Positions 39,319 through 52,500 of a stretch of DNA of 64,000 nt are shown one piece after another. Each line of letters opens with the position of its first letter. Within the stretch, counting starts at the first letter, position 1. A model generated the notes under the pieces. The model saw only the letters and a list, made by a program, of their open reading frames with translations. It was not told the DNA's origin and did not search any database. A program made the translations under genes and the position numbers. Source of the stretch: Sapria himalayana (lineage: Eukaryota > Streptophyta > Magnoliopsida > Malpighiales > Rafflesiaceae); the NCBI GenBank assembly GCA_029783825.1, contig JAREIK010016253.1, forward strand, positions 231,318 to 295,317, in the 5' to 3' direction.

Positions 39319-42217
39319 TAGATAGATAAATATATAGAAATTTGATAGATAGACAGATATATAAATATAATGATAGATAGATAAATAGACTAATAGACTA
39401 AAAGATAGAAACATAGATAGAGAGATTGATAGACAAATATACAGATAGATACATATACAATAGATAGATAGATAAATAGCTACCTAGATTTATAGATAGA
39501 TAGACATATAGATAGATTTACCTGATAGACTAATAGATAGAAGATAGTTAGAGAATTAAATAGATAGATAGATCTAAAGATAGATAGTTAAACAGATTGA
39601 AAAATAGATAGGAAGATAGTTACAAAATTAGATAGAAATATAATCATTTAAAACAAATAAATTGATAGATAGATAGAAACAAAGACAAATAGATAGATAA
39701 ACAGATAGATATATAGCAGATTGATAGATAGACACAAATATATAGTTAGATAGATATATAGAAAGATAGATAAAAAGATATATAGACAGATAGAAAATAA
39801 CTAGAAAGATAGATAGACAAATAGATAGAGCGATAGATATACACAGAGGGATAAGGAGATATACAAATAGACAGATAAATTGTTAGCAAGATAGTCAAAT
39901 AGACAAATAGATAGATAGATAGACAGATAGACAGACAGATAGATAGATAGACAGAAAGACATATAGATAAATTTATAAATATACAAATAGTTAGATAGAT
40001 AGGTAGACAAATAGAAAGATATACAGATAAAAATATAGACAAATAGACAAATAAATATATAAATAGATAGACATATAGATAGATAAATAGATAGACAGGT
40101 AAATATAAATAGATAGATAGACACATAGATAGATAGACTATTAGAAAAATATAGTGATACATTGATATATTAAATAATAGATAGAGAGACGGATAAACAA
40201 ATAGATGGATAGACAAAAAGACAAAAATAAAAAAAGACAAATAGACAGAAATATATTTAGATAAATAAATAGTTAGATAGATAAACATATATATAGATAG
40301 ATATATAGATAAATTGATGAAAATATAGATAGACAAATAGATAAATTAACAAAAAGATAGATTAATAGATAGACATATATATAGATCGATATATAGATAT
40401 ATCGACAGATAAATAGATAAATAGAAAGAGATAGAGATAGATAGATAGATATATAGATAGATAAGATTGACAGATCGATAGATGGAGATATAAACATATA
40501 GACAGATAGACAAATAGACATATATAAAGATATACAGATAACTAGATTGATAGATCAAGAAATAAATAATTAGACAGATAGACAGAAATATAAATAGATA
40601 AGAAAATATACATTTAGTAAGTTAGATAGATAAATAATACATAGATAGATTGATAGATAGAAAAATAGACAAATAGATAAATAGATACATAGATAAATAG
40701 GTAGATAGACAAATAGATAGATAGGGTGATTGATTGACAAAAGATAGATATACAGATAAATAAATTGATTGATAGATAGATAGACAAATATATAAAGAGA
40801 TACATAGATATATAGATAGATAAATAAATAGATAGTCAGATAGATAAATCAATATATAGATAGATAGATAGAAAGGCAGATAAATAATTAGATAGATAGA
40901 TAGATACAAAGAAAGACAAATAAATAGATAGACATATAGATAAATAGATAGACAGATAGAAAAATCATCAAAAACTCATATAAAAAGATAGATAGATAAA
41001 CAGATAGATAGATTGACAAATTTATAGATAGATAGATAAATAGATTGGTAGATAGATAGAAAGATAGATAGATAAATAGATAAACAAATATATAGATTGA
41101 AAAATAGAAATAGAGATAGATACATAGAAACATAGATATATAGAAAGATAGTTAGATAGAAAGATATATTGATAGATATATTGATTGATATAATAATAGA
41201 TAGAATTATCAATAAATTGTCTGATAGGCATGTAGATAGATAGATAGATAAATAAATAGAAATACAAATAGACAAATTGATAGATAGATAGACGAGTAGA
41301 CAGATAAACAAATAGCTAATTAGACAGAGATTGATTTATCGAAAGAAAGACAGATAGATAGATAGATCCATAGACTAATAGACTTATATTCTAAAAAATA
41401 GAGAAAGAGATAGATAGATAGATAGATAGATAGAGAGATATATAGACAAATAGAATGAAAAAAAAATAGATATATAGATAGAGACAAAGTGAAATAGATT
41501 GATTGACATCTATACATAAAGGCAAATAGATAGAAAGACTGATAGTCTAATTAATGAATAAAACAAAGATAGATAGATAGACAAATTGGTAGATAGACAG
41601 ATAGATATATAGAAAGATACAAAATAGAGTTGACAAATAGACAAATAGATAGATAGACTAATATATTAATAAATACGTATACATATAGACAAGTAGAGAA
41701 TAAGATAAATATAAATATAAATATATACAAAGATAGACAAATAGATAGATAGGTAGATAGATAGATAGATATGTAGATAGCAATATACATAGACAGATAT
41801 ATATATATATATAGGGAGATAGATAAATATAAAGATAGCGACATAGACATGGCAAAACATAGACATATATACCCATAGACATAAATAGATAGATACAAAA
41901 AGATACAGACTAATAGATAGAAAAAAGGCATATATGTAGAATGACATATAGACATATAAAGAGTTAGATAGATATATAGATAAACAAATAGATAGATGAA
42001 AAGAAAAAAATATAGATATACAGACAAATAGACTGATAGATAGATAAATAGACAAATAGATAGAGAGCAAGAAATACAGTTAGACAGATAGATAAATAGA
42101 TAGATATATATATTTAGATAGATTGCAAAATTTATTGATAGACAAATTTATATGTAGATAGATAGATAGAAATATAGATTGACAAGTAGATAGAGGAAAA
42201 TAGATAGATACATAGAA
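39319..42217. repeat. Degenerate GATA/GACA array, segment 3
   Basis: It has the same composition and + strand orientation as segments 1 and 2. Blocks here recur beyond the LINE: the variant GATACATAGATAAATAGGT at 40684 recurs at 50161, and AGAATGACATATA at 41938 recurs at 50581, each followed by further similar sequence. I see no gene. Confidence 0.96.
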
Positions 42218-42241
42218 TGGGAGAAGCGAGGAAGAAGGGAG

Positions 42242-42560
42242 GTAAGAGATCAGCACTCAAAATCATAATGAAATGGTTTTAGGAAAAATAGATAGATAGA
42301 TAGAGGAAGGAGAGGAGATTGAGGGGGGAGGGAATGAGATAGAATAGGGAGGAAAAAAACCATTGGAAGTTAGGGAGGAATTAAAGTTTGCAAGGGAGGT
42401 AAGAATGGGAGAAGAGTGTATTGAGGAAGGAGAACCATGAACAGATAAGAGGGAGGAAATAATGAAATCGCTTGAGAAAATACCAAAAGTAGGAGGAAAC
42501 TTAGGAGGGAGGAAAGAAGTAGCTCTTAGAGGGAGTAAGAGATCAGCACTCAAAATCATA
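42242..42560 (+). repeat. 26-bp direct repeat at the LINE 5' end
   Basis: The sequence GTAAGAGATCAGCACTCAAA and its next six bases occur identically at 42242-42267 and 42535-42560, 293 bases apart. In the ORF1 frame the second copy encodes KRSALKI. Between them lies a short GATA stretch and the upstream half of the ORF1 remnant. Confidence 0.9.
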
Positions 42561-42908
42561 GAACAGCATAACTAGGATGACGATGATCTTTTGTCTGAAA
42601 AAGAGTTCGAAACAAAAAGCTGGCCATTAGCCAACAATATCAATGAAGATCATAAGCTGGACCACCATACACCGCTTGATGATTTGGGGCTGAAAAAATA
42701 GCTTTGTAGGTATGCATCGAATAGCAAGGAGAAAGCATTGGAGGAAATAAGGAAATTAGAAATAAGTTTAGAAAAATTATATATTCCTAAGAAGCCAGAA
42801 CAAGCCCCTCCGAGCTCAAGCAAGTCATCGAGAAACAAGAAAAAATATTTAAATATGAAATATGAATCTAAATGTATTACTAGAGCTCAAACAAATATAC
42901 TTAGATGA
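42303..42908 (+). pseudogene. LINE ORF1 remnant, C-terminal part
   Basis: One + frame runs from the purine-rich start to the stop TGA at 42906-42908 with only a few internal stops. It encodes a charged protein end with segments such as EIMKSLEKIPKVGG, RGSKRSALKI, DDDDLLSEKEFETKSW, EKALEEIRKLEISLEKLY and SSSKSSRNKKKYL. ORF1 proteins of plant LINEs bind RNA; that role is inferred from position and basic character, because no zinc knuckle or RRM is visible in this part. Its stop overlaps the ORF2 start as ATGA, the arrangement used for coupled translation in several LINEs. Open frames on the opposite strand are shadows of this region. Confidence 0.6.
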
Positions 42909-45900
42909 ATTATTTATTTTGGAATATAAGGGGAGTAGCGAACACTCCTACGCTAAATAGAATTAGAAACCTAATAACAATTCACAAACATAAAATTATT
43001 GCTCTAGCCGAACCAATGGTAGATAAAAATCAAATTGAGAAGTACAAGGCAAAGATAGGTCTCCAAAAGGCATTCTCGACTAATAATAGTAAGTTATGGG
43101 TCATGTGGGAAAACAATATGGACCTTGAAATCATAGCAGAAAATGACCAAATAGCTAGTTTTAAAATAAGTAAACAATCGGATATAATCTTCTCAATAGT
43201 CTACGCTAGTAATTTGAAGGAAGAAAGGAAAATACTTTGGCAGGAAATGGTAAAATAGCAGTTAAGAACTCCCTGTGGATAATAGGAGGGGACTTAATGT
43301 AATTAGAAATACCTCTGAGAAAAGGGGAGGCAGGTCACCTGACCCGGTGGCAATAGCTCAATTCAATGAGGCTATTGTAGTGGCAAGATTAATGGAGATA
43401 GAATATCTAGGATCAAATTACACATGGTGTAATGACTGAAAGAAAAGGGGAGTAATCTGGTCTAGGCTGGATCGGGTATTAGTTAACATGCACTGGCTGG
43501 AAAAAATAGGTGAAACTAAAGTCCAGCATTTAAGCAGAACTTGTTCCGATCGCAGTCCGTTGCTGGTGACACTTCAAAAAAGGTGGAGAACACAGTTAGG
43601 TTTCGTTTTTCAAAATATGTGGGGAAAGCATAAGGATTTTGAGGCTGTAGTAGAAAATACATGGGGAAACCCGTTCTCAGGCAACCCCACACAGATATTT
43701 GGGTAAAACTCCGAAAATTGCGTCAGGCTCTTAGCAAGTGGAATAAAGAGATCTTTGGTAATATATTTAAAAAAATTCTAGAAGCCAAACAGAAAGTCTC
43801 AGATCTAGAAAAGGATTATGAAAATAGTCAAGACATTATAACTAGTATAGAAATTAACAAAGCAAAGGCTGAACTAAAACTTAAAATGTATATCGATGAA
43901 GAATTTTGGAAGCAAAATGCAAAAATAAAATGGTTAAATGATGGAGATCAGAATACAAAATTCTTTAATGCAATGGCAAAAGTTAAATATCAGAAACTCG
44001 GCATAAAAGGTATAAAAAAAGCTAATGGTGATTGGATAGAAAAAGATGAAGACATAATAAATGAATTAGAAAGTTTCTTTAAAAGCCATCTATGCGTTCC
44101 AAGTATAGACAGAAATCAGACATTAATGGGGGGGATTAATAGAAGGGTTACAGAGGAAGATAATGATATGTTATCAGAATTCCCCACGATAGAGGAAGTG
44201 AAGAATGTAATATTTAATGCCAACAAAGATAGTTCGGCTGGCCCAGATGGTTGGAATAATGAATTCTTTCAGAAAAGCTGGAATATAATACATAAGGAAG
44301 TTACTGCAGCTATAACCTGGGTATTTGCGGGTGCGGAAATCCCAAAATCATGGGCAAAATTATACATTGTATTGATACCAAAAAAAGATAACCCGCAAAA
44401 AAAAGAGGACTTCAGGCCAATTAGCCTTTAAATCTCTATCTATAAGATTTTAGCTAAAATATTACAGAATAGATTAACCAAGATTCTCCCTAAAATTATC
44501 CCCCTGGAACAAGCAGGCTTTATTAAAGATAGACAGATGTTGGAAAATATAAATCTGGGATCAAAAATGATAAAAGAAATAGGTTCTAAGATTAGAGGGC
44601 ACAATGTAATAATGAAACTAGACTTGTCCAAGGCATTTGATAGAGTTGAATGGAACACTCTATGTTATCTAATGAGGAAAATGAGATTTTTAGAATTCTG
44701 GATAGATCTGATATACAGATGTATATCTAGTGCTTGGGTTAAAATGCTCATAAATGGTCATACAGGCGAAGAATTCATGCCATCTAGAGGCCTAAGGCAA
44801 GGATACCCATTATCACCTGCTTTGTTTGATATATACTTAGAAATGTTTATTACAAACCTGAAAGAGCAAGTCAGAAATGACAGAATATTACCTTATAAGT
44901 AGCCTAGAAATACTCTATTGGTATGCTGCTTGGCTTACAAAGATGATGTAATTATATTTACAAATACCAGTAGTAGATCAATGAATAAGATAATGGTGTT
45001 GTTGCATGCTTTAGAAGAAGAAACAGGCCAAATGCTTAATAAGAATAAATGTAAATTCATGGTAGCAGCAAGAACACCAGAAAATCTAGCACAAAGGATT
45101 AATAAAGTCACAGGCTTCACACAGTGCAAAGGAGCTTTAATATACTTGGGATGCCTAATCTATGAAGGAAGAATGAAGGAAGTCTTCTTGTCTTTCTTAC
45201 TGAATAAGTTTAGAAAAAAAATTGCTGGGTTGAAGGAGAATCTTTTAAATATGGCAGAAAGAATTACGTTGATAACTCATGTGCTACAAGGTTCATTAGC
45301 ACATATTTTAATGACAACACAGCCTTCAAAGAGCATTATAAATAAGTTGGAAAGGGAAATGACAAATTTTCTATGGGGGAAAAAAGAAGGGAAAAATAAG
45401 CTTCACTGGAAAAAATGGAAGGATTTATGTTACCCTAAAGAGGAGGTAGGTTTAGGCTTTACAAACTTAAACGACATAGCTAAGGCCTGGTCATGCAAAA
45501 ACTGGTGGATGTTAAAACAAAATGGAAGCATTTGGGCATCATATGTAAAAGCTAAATATAAGATAGGAAATAGAACACTGAAAGATTCTAAAAAAGCTTC
45601 TAAAAATTAAATATTGATGCGGAAACAGCAGAATATAGTAGAAAAACACATAATTTCAACAAAAAGCGGGTGGAAATGGACATTGAATCCGCAGGGGAAA
45701 TTCACCTTAAAAAGTGCCAAAGAACTAATCAGGAATAAAAAGCCTTCACAATTTAAAGAAATCTAGATAAAAGATCTGCCACAGAAATTGAATGTGTTTA
45801 TGTGGAAAATAGTTTAAAATATTATTCTAGTAGATGGAAATATTCAAAAAAAAAGGCATAAAGTTAGCATCTAGATGCGAATGCTGCCTTCAAGAGAGAG

Positions 45901-46734
45901 AGAGCACTGAACATCTTTTCTTTTCAGGAATAATAGCAGCTAATTTATGGCAAATATTAGAATCTGAAGTGGAAATTAAAAAAGATAAAACATCTCGAAA
46001 AAAGAGATTGGAATCATGGTCGAAAATGGAATCAAAGAATAAAATTTTAAAATGGTTAAGGAATTACATTCTGCATATAACACTTTGGTGCATATGTAAA
46101 GCTAGGAACAAAAGTAGATTTGAGAATGTGGTAATGAAGGTTAAAGATATATTGGATGAAATTAAAAGGGAAATTGCTTTTATTACTGCTTGCAATCCAA
46201 TAAAAGCGAGAAGCATGAGAATGGATGAGGATAGAAAGAGGGCCTAGAACCTAACAACAGTAACAAGGAAGATGCGAAGTAGTCAAAAGAGTTAACTGGA
46301 AAAAACCCTTGCATGGAAGCTTAGTGCTCAACACAGACTAGAGCTTCAAAAGGGAGATGGGCGTGGCAGGGGGAGGAGGGTCTATAAGAAATGAGGAGGG
46401 CAAAGTACTAAAAGCTTTCACATCAAGGAGCATTGCCTCCTCGGCATTACATGTAGAGATTATAGCCCTGCATAAGGGCTTACAAATTTGCAAAGATAAT
46501 AACTACCATAAAATCCATGTTCAAGTTGACTCGAAAATATTGGTTCAGCTAGTACAAAACAAGTTACAATTATGGCAGTTTGAAGAAAAAATTGATGACA
46601 TCAAAAATATTTTTGGAGAATTAAAAGGAAAGATAGAACACATTTATAGAGAAGCTAATGCATTGGCAGATAAATTAGCAGAGGATGGAATGAAAACAGG
46701 AGTACAAGAATTTGAGGGGGATGGAATCCCTTGA
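42905..46734 (+). pseudogene. LINE ORF2: endonuclease, reverse transcriptase, zinc finger, RNase H; broken
   Basis: Domains appear in L1 order. The APE-type endonuclease starts at the ATG with LFWNIRG and LAEPMV, and its later parts are IGGDL (about 43280) and a 43300-43565 frame with GSNYTWCND, a stop, then RLDRVLVN and CSDRSPLL; the catalytic His of the usual SDH is Arg. The reverse transcriptase has DFRPISL followed by a stop (44429), then QAGFIKDRQ, DLSKAFDRVEW (motif A), GLRQGYPLSPALF (motif B) and LAYKDDVIIF (motif C, YKDD at 44936-44947 where YADD is usual). Next is a C-terminal zinc-finger region with CECCLQERESTEHLFF (about 45880-45930). Last is an RNase H domain (46325-46710) with NTD followed by a stop, GGGGSIRNEEGKVL, HVEIIALHKGL, VQVDSKILV and REANALADKLA. 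Its Asp-Glu-Asp-Asp residues are still present. At least five stops and several frameshifts make it inactive. Confidence 0.95.
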
Positions 46735-47896
46735 AAGTTTATAGGTTTAATAGAATTAGATAGGATTAAATTTCCATATGTTAGAATACAAAAATCTTAA
46801 TTAAAGTTGTCCTTAAGGAATACTTCATTGCTCCGTTGATTATTCAGCAGCTTCACAACTTTAGGAGAAGGATAAATGACATATAAAAAGCCTCCCAGTG
46901 AGGGGAGACTAAAAACAACAGAGTTATGTATGTAGTTAAATGTTATTTTGTCATTTGTATGCTTGCTTATTTTCAGGTGAAATTAGTAAAGGGATAATAT
47001 AATAATAAGAAAGTATGAATCCTGTTGATTTTATAGAGAAGGATGTTCACCTTGGTCCTGTGGGGTATTTAAAATGTAGTATGTTTAATGTTTATACAGT
47101 TGTATGTAGTTTTCTGTGCAGTTATGTTTTAGCAGAATAAAAAGCTTCCAATATGCGGCTTAAGTGAAAAGAAAGCGGATGGTAGAGCTATACTTGCTCA
47201 ATTATTTTGGTAAATTGTCATGATGAATGTGTTTGTTTAAGTGTGGTAATGCGTCTTTATAATCAGTTGTGTGGTAATGCATTAAAACTGTAAGAGCCTT
47301 GTATGGCAAGGCATCGTTCTGAGTGTCAATGGGTGAGTCTGTTTTAATGTAATAAGTATGTATAAGTCTTTCGAAAGTCTGTTGGGTGCGTCTGTTACAC
47401 CTCTGCAAGTGTTTGTAACGAGTCTATATATCTTATGGGATTTGATGGTAAGGAGTAGGTAAGTTCAGGTCGGGAGAAGTTTATCGAATTGGGAAAGTTT
47501 ATCTATTCAAGCGGATGAATTGTAACTTGAAGAAGTTATTCGAATTGGTAAGCTCGAAGAGCAAACAAAAGCACGCCGACAGTGGATAAGCTCGAGTCAT
47601 GGAGAAGTTTATTGAATTGGCAAGCGGGATGTATGCTCAAACGGTTCACGGAAGGTAGATAATTCCCTCGCAAAAGCTGGTAAATCACTCATGGATATAA
47701 GTTTCAGCATACATAGGGCTTAAACTCCAAAAGCGTGAAGGCCCATTTTCTTGTATTAGTATTATTTTAAGTTTACTTATAGATAAGGTATTAAAATGGG
47801 TGTAAATGGGTTAAGGGTAGATGTAGCTTGTAAAAAGGGTATTCCTCCGCCAAAAGAGAGGGCTAGTTTAATAATAAAAATAACCTTTAAAAAAAA
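46735..47896 (+). other. LINE 3' untranslated region
   Basis: About 1.16 kb of non-coding sequence with a more balanced composition than the array. It ends with GGCTAGTTTAATAATAAAAA, CC, TTT and a run of eight A before GATA units begin. The short minus-strand open frame at 47202-47408 has no recognisable motif. Confidence 0.75.
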
Positions 47897-49557
47897 GATA
47901 GATACATAGAAAGATAAAAAGTCAGATAGATAGACAAATAGACAAATTGTCATATAGGTTGAAAAACAAATTGATAGATAAGTAGATAAGAAGATAGGTA
48001 GATAGATAGATAGATAGATAGATAGATATATAGATAGATTGAGAGATAGATTGAGAGATAGATAGATAGATAGATAGACAGATATACCGATAGTTAGATA
48101 GATAGATCGATAAATATGAAGAAAGCTAGATAGTTAGATAAACAAATATACATATAGACATATAGATAGATATACATAGTCTGATAGAAAGAAAGAAAGA
48201 TAGCTAGATAGATAAATAAGCAGATAGGTAGATAGATAGATAGACATATAGATAGATAGTTAGTTAGTTAGATAGATAGATAGATAAATAGATAGATAGC
48301 TAGCTAGACAAATATATAGATAGAAAGATTAGTATATAGATAGATAGATACATACATAGATACATACAAGAAAGATTAACAATTAGATAGATAAAGAGAT
48401 ATCCAGATAGATAGAAAGATAATCAGATAGTTAAAAGATAGATTGATAGATAAAAATATATATATATATATAGGTATTTAAACATATATATAGATACACA
48501 TTTAGACCAATAGGTAGATAGTTAGTTAAGTAATTAGATAGACAGACAGATAGATATATAGATTAATATATAGACATATAAACAATTAGACAAATAGATA
48601 ATCAGATAGATATTTAGATAGATAGATAGATAGACAAATAGATAGATACACAGATAAACTTATAGAAAGTTTGAGAGATATATATATTAAAAAATATATC
48701 CATAGATAGATAGAAAAATAGATGAGAGATAGGAGGATAGATTGATAGCTACATATATATATATATATATATATATAGATTTACTAATAGACAAATAAAT
48801 AGATAGATAGTTAGAAAATAAATAGATAGATAGATTAGAAGATAGACAATTAGACAAATTGAAAGATAGTTAAACAAATACAAATAAAGATAGATTGACT
48901 ATTAATCATTTAATTAACAAGATAGATAGATAGATAGATAAATAAAGATATAGATAGATAAATAGACATATAATTATATAAATAGATAAATTGATATATA
49001 AATAGATAGAAAAATAGATATATACATAGATAGCTAATTTACAGATAGATAAATAGATATATATATATAAAATATAGATAGATAGATAGTTACATAGACA
49101 TATAGACAGAGAGATAGATAGACACATACCTAGATAAACATGTAGATAAATAGATTGATAACAATATAACCATAAAGATAGATAGATAGATATACAAATA
49201 AATATATAGATATATATATGGATAATTAGACAGACAGATAGATAGATAAATAGATAGATAGATACAAATATATACAGATAAATAAATAAATAAATATATA
49301 TATATATACAGATATATTGAAAGATAAATAAAAACATAGATAAATAGATAGACAAATAAAGAGATAGATAGATACTTAAATATAAATATATACTGATACA
49401 AATAGAAAGATACATTGATAGAGAGATAGACAGATAAATACATAAATAGATAGATAGTTAGAATGATGAATAGATAGATAGATAGAAAGATAGTTAGATA
49501 GATAGACACATAGATAGATAGACTATTAGATAGATATATAGATATCTATATAGATAT

Positions 49558-49590
<33 letters not shown>

Positions 49591-52500
49591 TTAACTATTA
49601 GATAGATAGACAAATATAGAAATAGATGAGTAGACAAAAAAACAAAAACACAAAAATACAAATAGACAAAAATATAGATAGCTAAATAGACACTTAGATA
49701 GATATACAAATATATAGATAGATAGATAAATAGATAGATAAATAGATAGATAAATAGATAGATATACAAATAGAAAAATAGATAGATTATCAAAAAGATA
49801 GTTTGATAGATAGAGATATAGATAGATACACACACACACACATAATTTAAAAAATTGAAAGAGATAGAGAGATAGATAGACAAATATACATCTAAATTGA
49901 TAGACAAATAGATAGATAGATAGATGAAGAAATAGATAGATAGACAAATAGACAGAAATATAGATAGATATATAGATAGATATATATATCAACAGATATA
50001 TCTACAGATAGATAGATAGATAAATAGATAGATACATACACAGATAGATCGATAGATAGATAGATAAACAAATAGACATTTGTCAGTTTGATAAATAAAT
50101 AAATAGACAGATAGATTGATTAACACAGACAAATAGACAAATAAAAAAAATAGATAAATAGATACATAGATAAATAGGTGGATAGACAAATAAATAGAAT
50201 GGTTGATTGATTAACAAAAAGATAGATAGACAGATAAATAAATTGATAGATAGATAGATACATAGATAGATTAATATATAGATTAATATATAGAAAGATA
50301 CATAGATATATAGATAGACAAATAGATAGAAAGACATATTGTCCGATAGATAAATCAATAGATAGACAAATAAATAGAAAGGTAGATAAATACATAGGTA
50401 GATAGAAAGATAGATAAATAGATAAATATAGAGATAAGCAGATAGATACATAGAAATTTTAAAGATATAGAAACATAGATACGGAGACACATATACACAA
50501 ACACATAAACACATAGACATAGAGAGATAGAAAGATACAAAGAGATACAGATATATAGATAGAAAAATAGACATATATTTAGAATGACATATAGGCATAT
50601 AGAGAGATAGATAAATATATAGATAAACAAATAGATAGATCAAAAGATAGAAATATAGATATACAGACAAATAGACTGATAGATAGATATATAGACTAAT
50701 AGATAGATAGTAAGATATACAGATAAATAGATATATATAGATAACCAAATATAAGATAGACAGATATATAGGTAGATAGATAGAGAGATAGATAGATAGA
50801 CAAATAGACAAATAGATAAATAGATAGATACATAGAAATATATATAGTCAAATAAATAGACAGATTGACAAATAGTCAAATAGTTTGAGAGACAAATAGA
50901 TAAATAAGCAGATTAGAAAATAAGTAGATAGATAGATAGATATATAGACAGGTAGAGAGAGTGATAGATAGATAGATAGATAGAAAAATAGATAGATATA
51001 AGGATAGTTAGATTGACAGATCGATAGATATGAATATAGGCATATAGTCAGATATATAGATAGACATATAAATAGATAAATAGATAATCATATAAAGAGA
51101 TAGACAAATAGATAGATAAGCAAATTGGTAGATAGACAAATAAACATATAGACAGATATGTAGTTACTTAGATAGATAGATAGATAGTTTGTTAGATAGA
51201 CAGATAGATAAATAGACAAATAGATAGATAGAAAGATAGGTATGTAGATAAATAAATAGATACATAGATAAAAAGATTAACAATTAGATAGACAGAAAGA
51301 TAGCCTGATAGATAGAAAGATAAATTAGATTGTTAAAGACATAGATTGATAGATATACAGATATATAGATAGTCATTTAAACATATATATAGATAGACAC
51401 TTAGACAAATTGATAGATAGATAGATAGATATATAAATAGATAGATAGTTAACTAAATAGATAGATAGATATATAGACAGATGCGTTGATTAATATATGG
51501 ACATATAGAAAATTAAATGAATAGGTAGACAGACCGATAGATAGATATGAAGTTATATATACTAATAAATTGATATATAGATAGATAGACATTTAGATTA
51601 TTTATTAATTGCTAATATAGACATTTAAATGATAAATAGATAAATTGATAAATTGATATATAAGATTGGTATATAGATAGATAGACATTTAGATATATAG
51701 ACAAATAAATTGATAAATTGATATATTAGCTTTTTATAAATAGCTAATATACTGATAGATAAATAAATAGATAGATATATAGATATAGTTTTAAATATAT
51801 ATATAGATAAATAGATAGATATATAAATAGACATATAGAGACAGAGTGAGATAGGCATTTAAATCGATAGACTGATAACAATATAGCCATAGAGATAAAT
51901 AAATATATAGATATATATATATATATATATACACAAATAAATAGACAGATATATAGATAGATAAATAGACTGATAGATAGATAGATAGAAGATAGACAGA
52001 TATATAGTTAGTTAGATAGAATGACAGATAAACAGATAGACAGATCAACAAATAGAAAGCTAGATAGATAGACAAATAGAAAGAGAGATTTATAATTATC
52101 AAGACAAATACACAAATATATATAGATATGTAGATATAATGATAAATAGATAGATATACATATAGACAAATAGATAGATAGATAGACAAATACTCATATA
52201 GAAAGATATACTGATACAAATATACAAATATACTGATATATAGATAGATAGATACAACAAAAATAATAAAGATATATCGATTGACAAATATACAAAGAAC
52301 CAAAGAGATAGATAAGTAGATAGTTAAATCAATGGATAGATAGATAGATATATAGATAGACATATAGATAGATTGACTGATAGTCTCATAGACAAAAAAA
52401 ACATAATAGACATTTAAAGAGTTTGATAGATAGAAACATAGAAATATGAACATATAGATAGATAAATAAAATGTTAGATAAATAGATAAACATATAGAAA

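Larger units (their letters stand above)
42218..47896 (+). mobile_element. L1-type LINE (non-LTR retrotransposon), decayed
   Basis: Two broken genes (ORF1 C-terminal part, ORF2) are followed by a long 3' untranslated region ending in AATAATAAAAATAACC and a short A run, directly before GATA array. The array has the same orientation on both sides, so the LINE interrupted it. The 5' end is uncertain. Purine-rich sequence begins near 42218 and a short GATA stretch sits at 42289-42304 within it. No target-site duplication can be defined in the repetitive flanks. Confidence 0.9.

Noticed and set aside
42263..42838. Minus-strand open frames at 42263-42559 and 42650-42838
   Set aside because: They are antisense to the LINE ORF1 remnant, which has the better supported frame leading into the ORF2 start.
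47202..47408. A small minus-strand open frame in the LINE 3' region
   Set aside because: It has no known motif, lies antisense within the untranslated region, and its length is within chance expectation.
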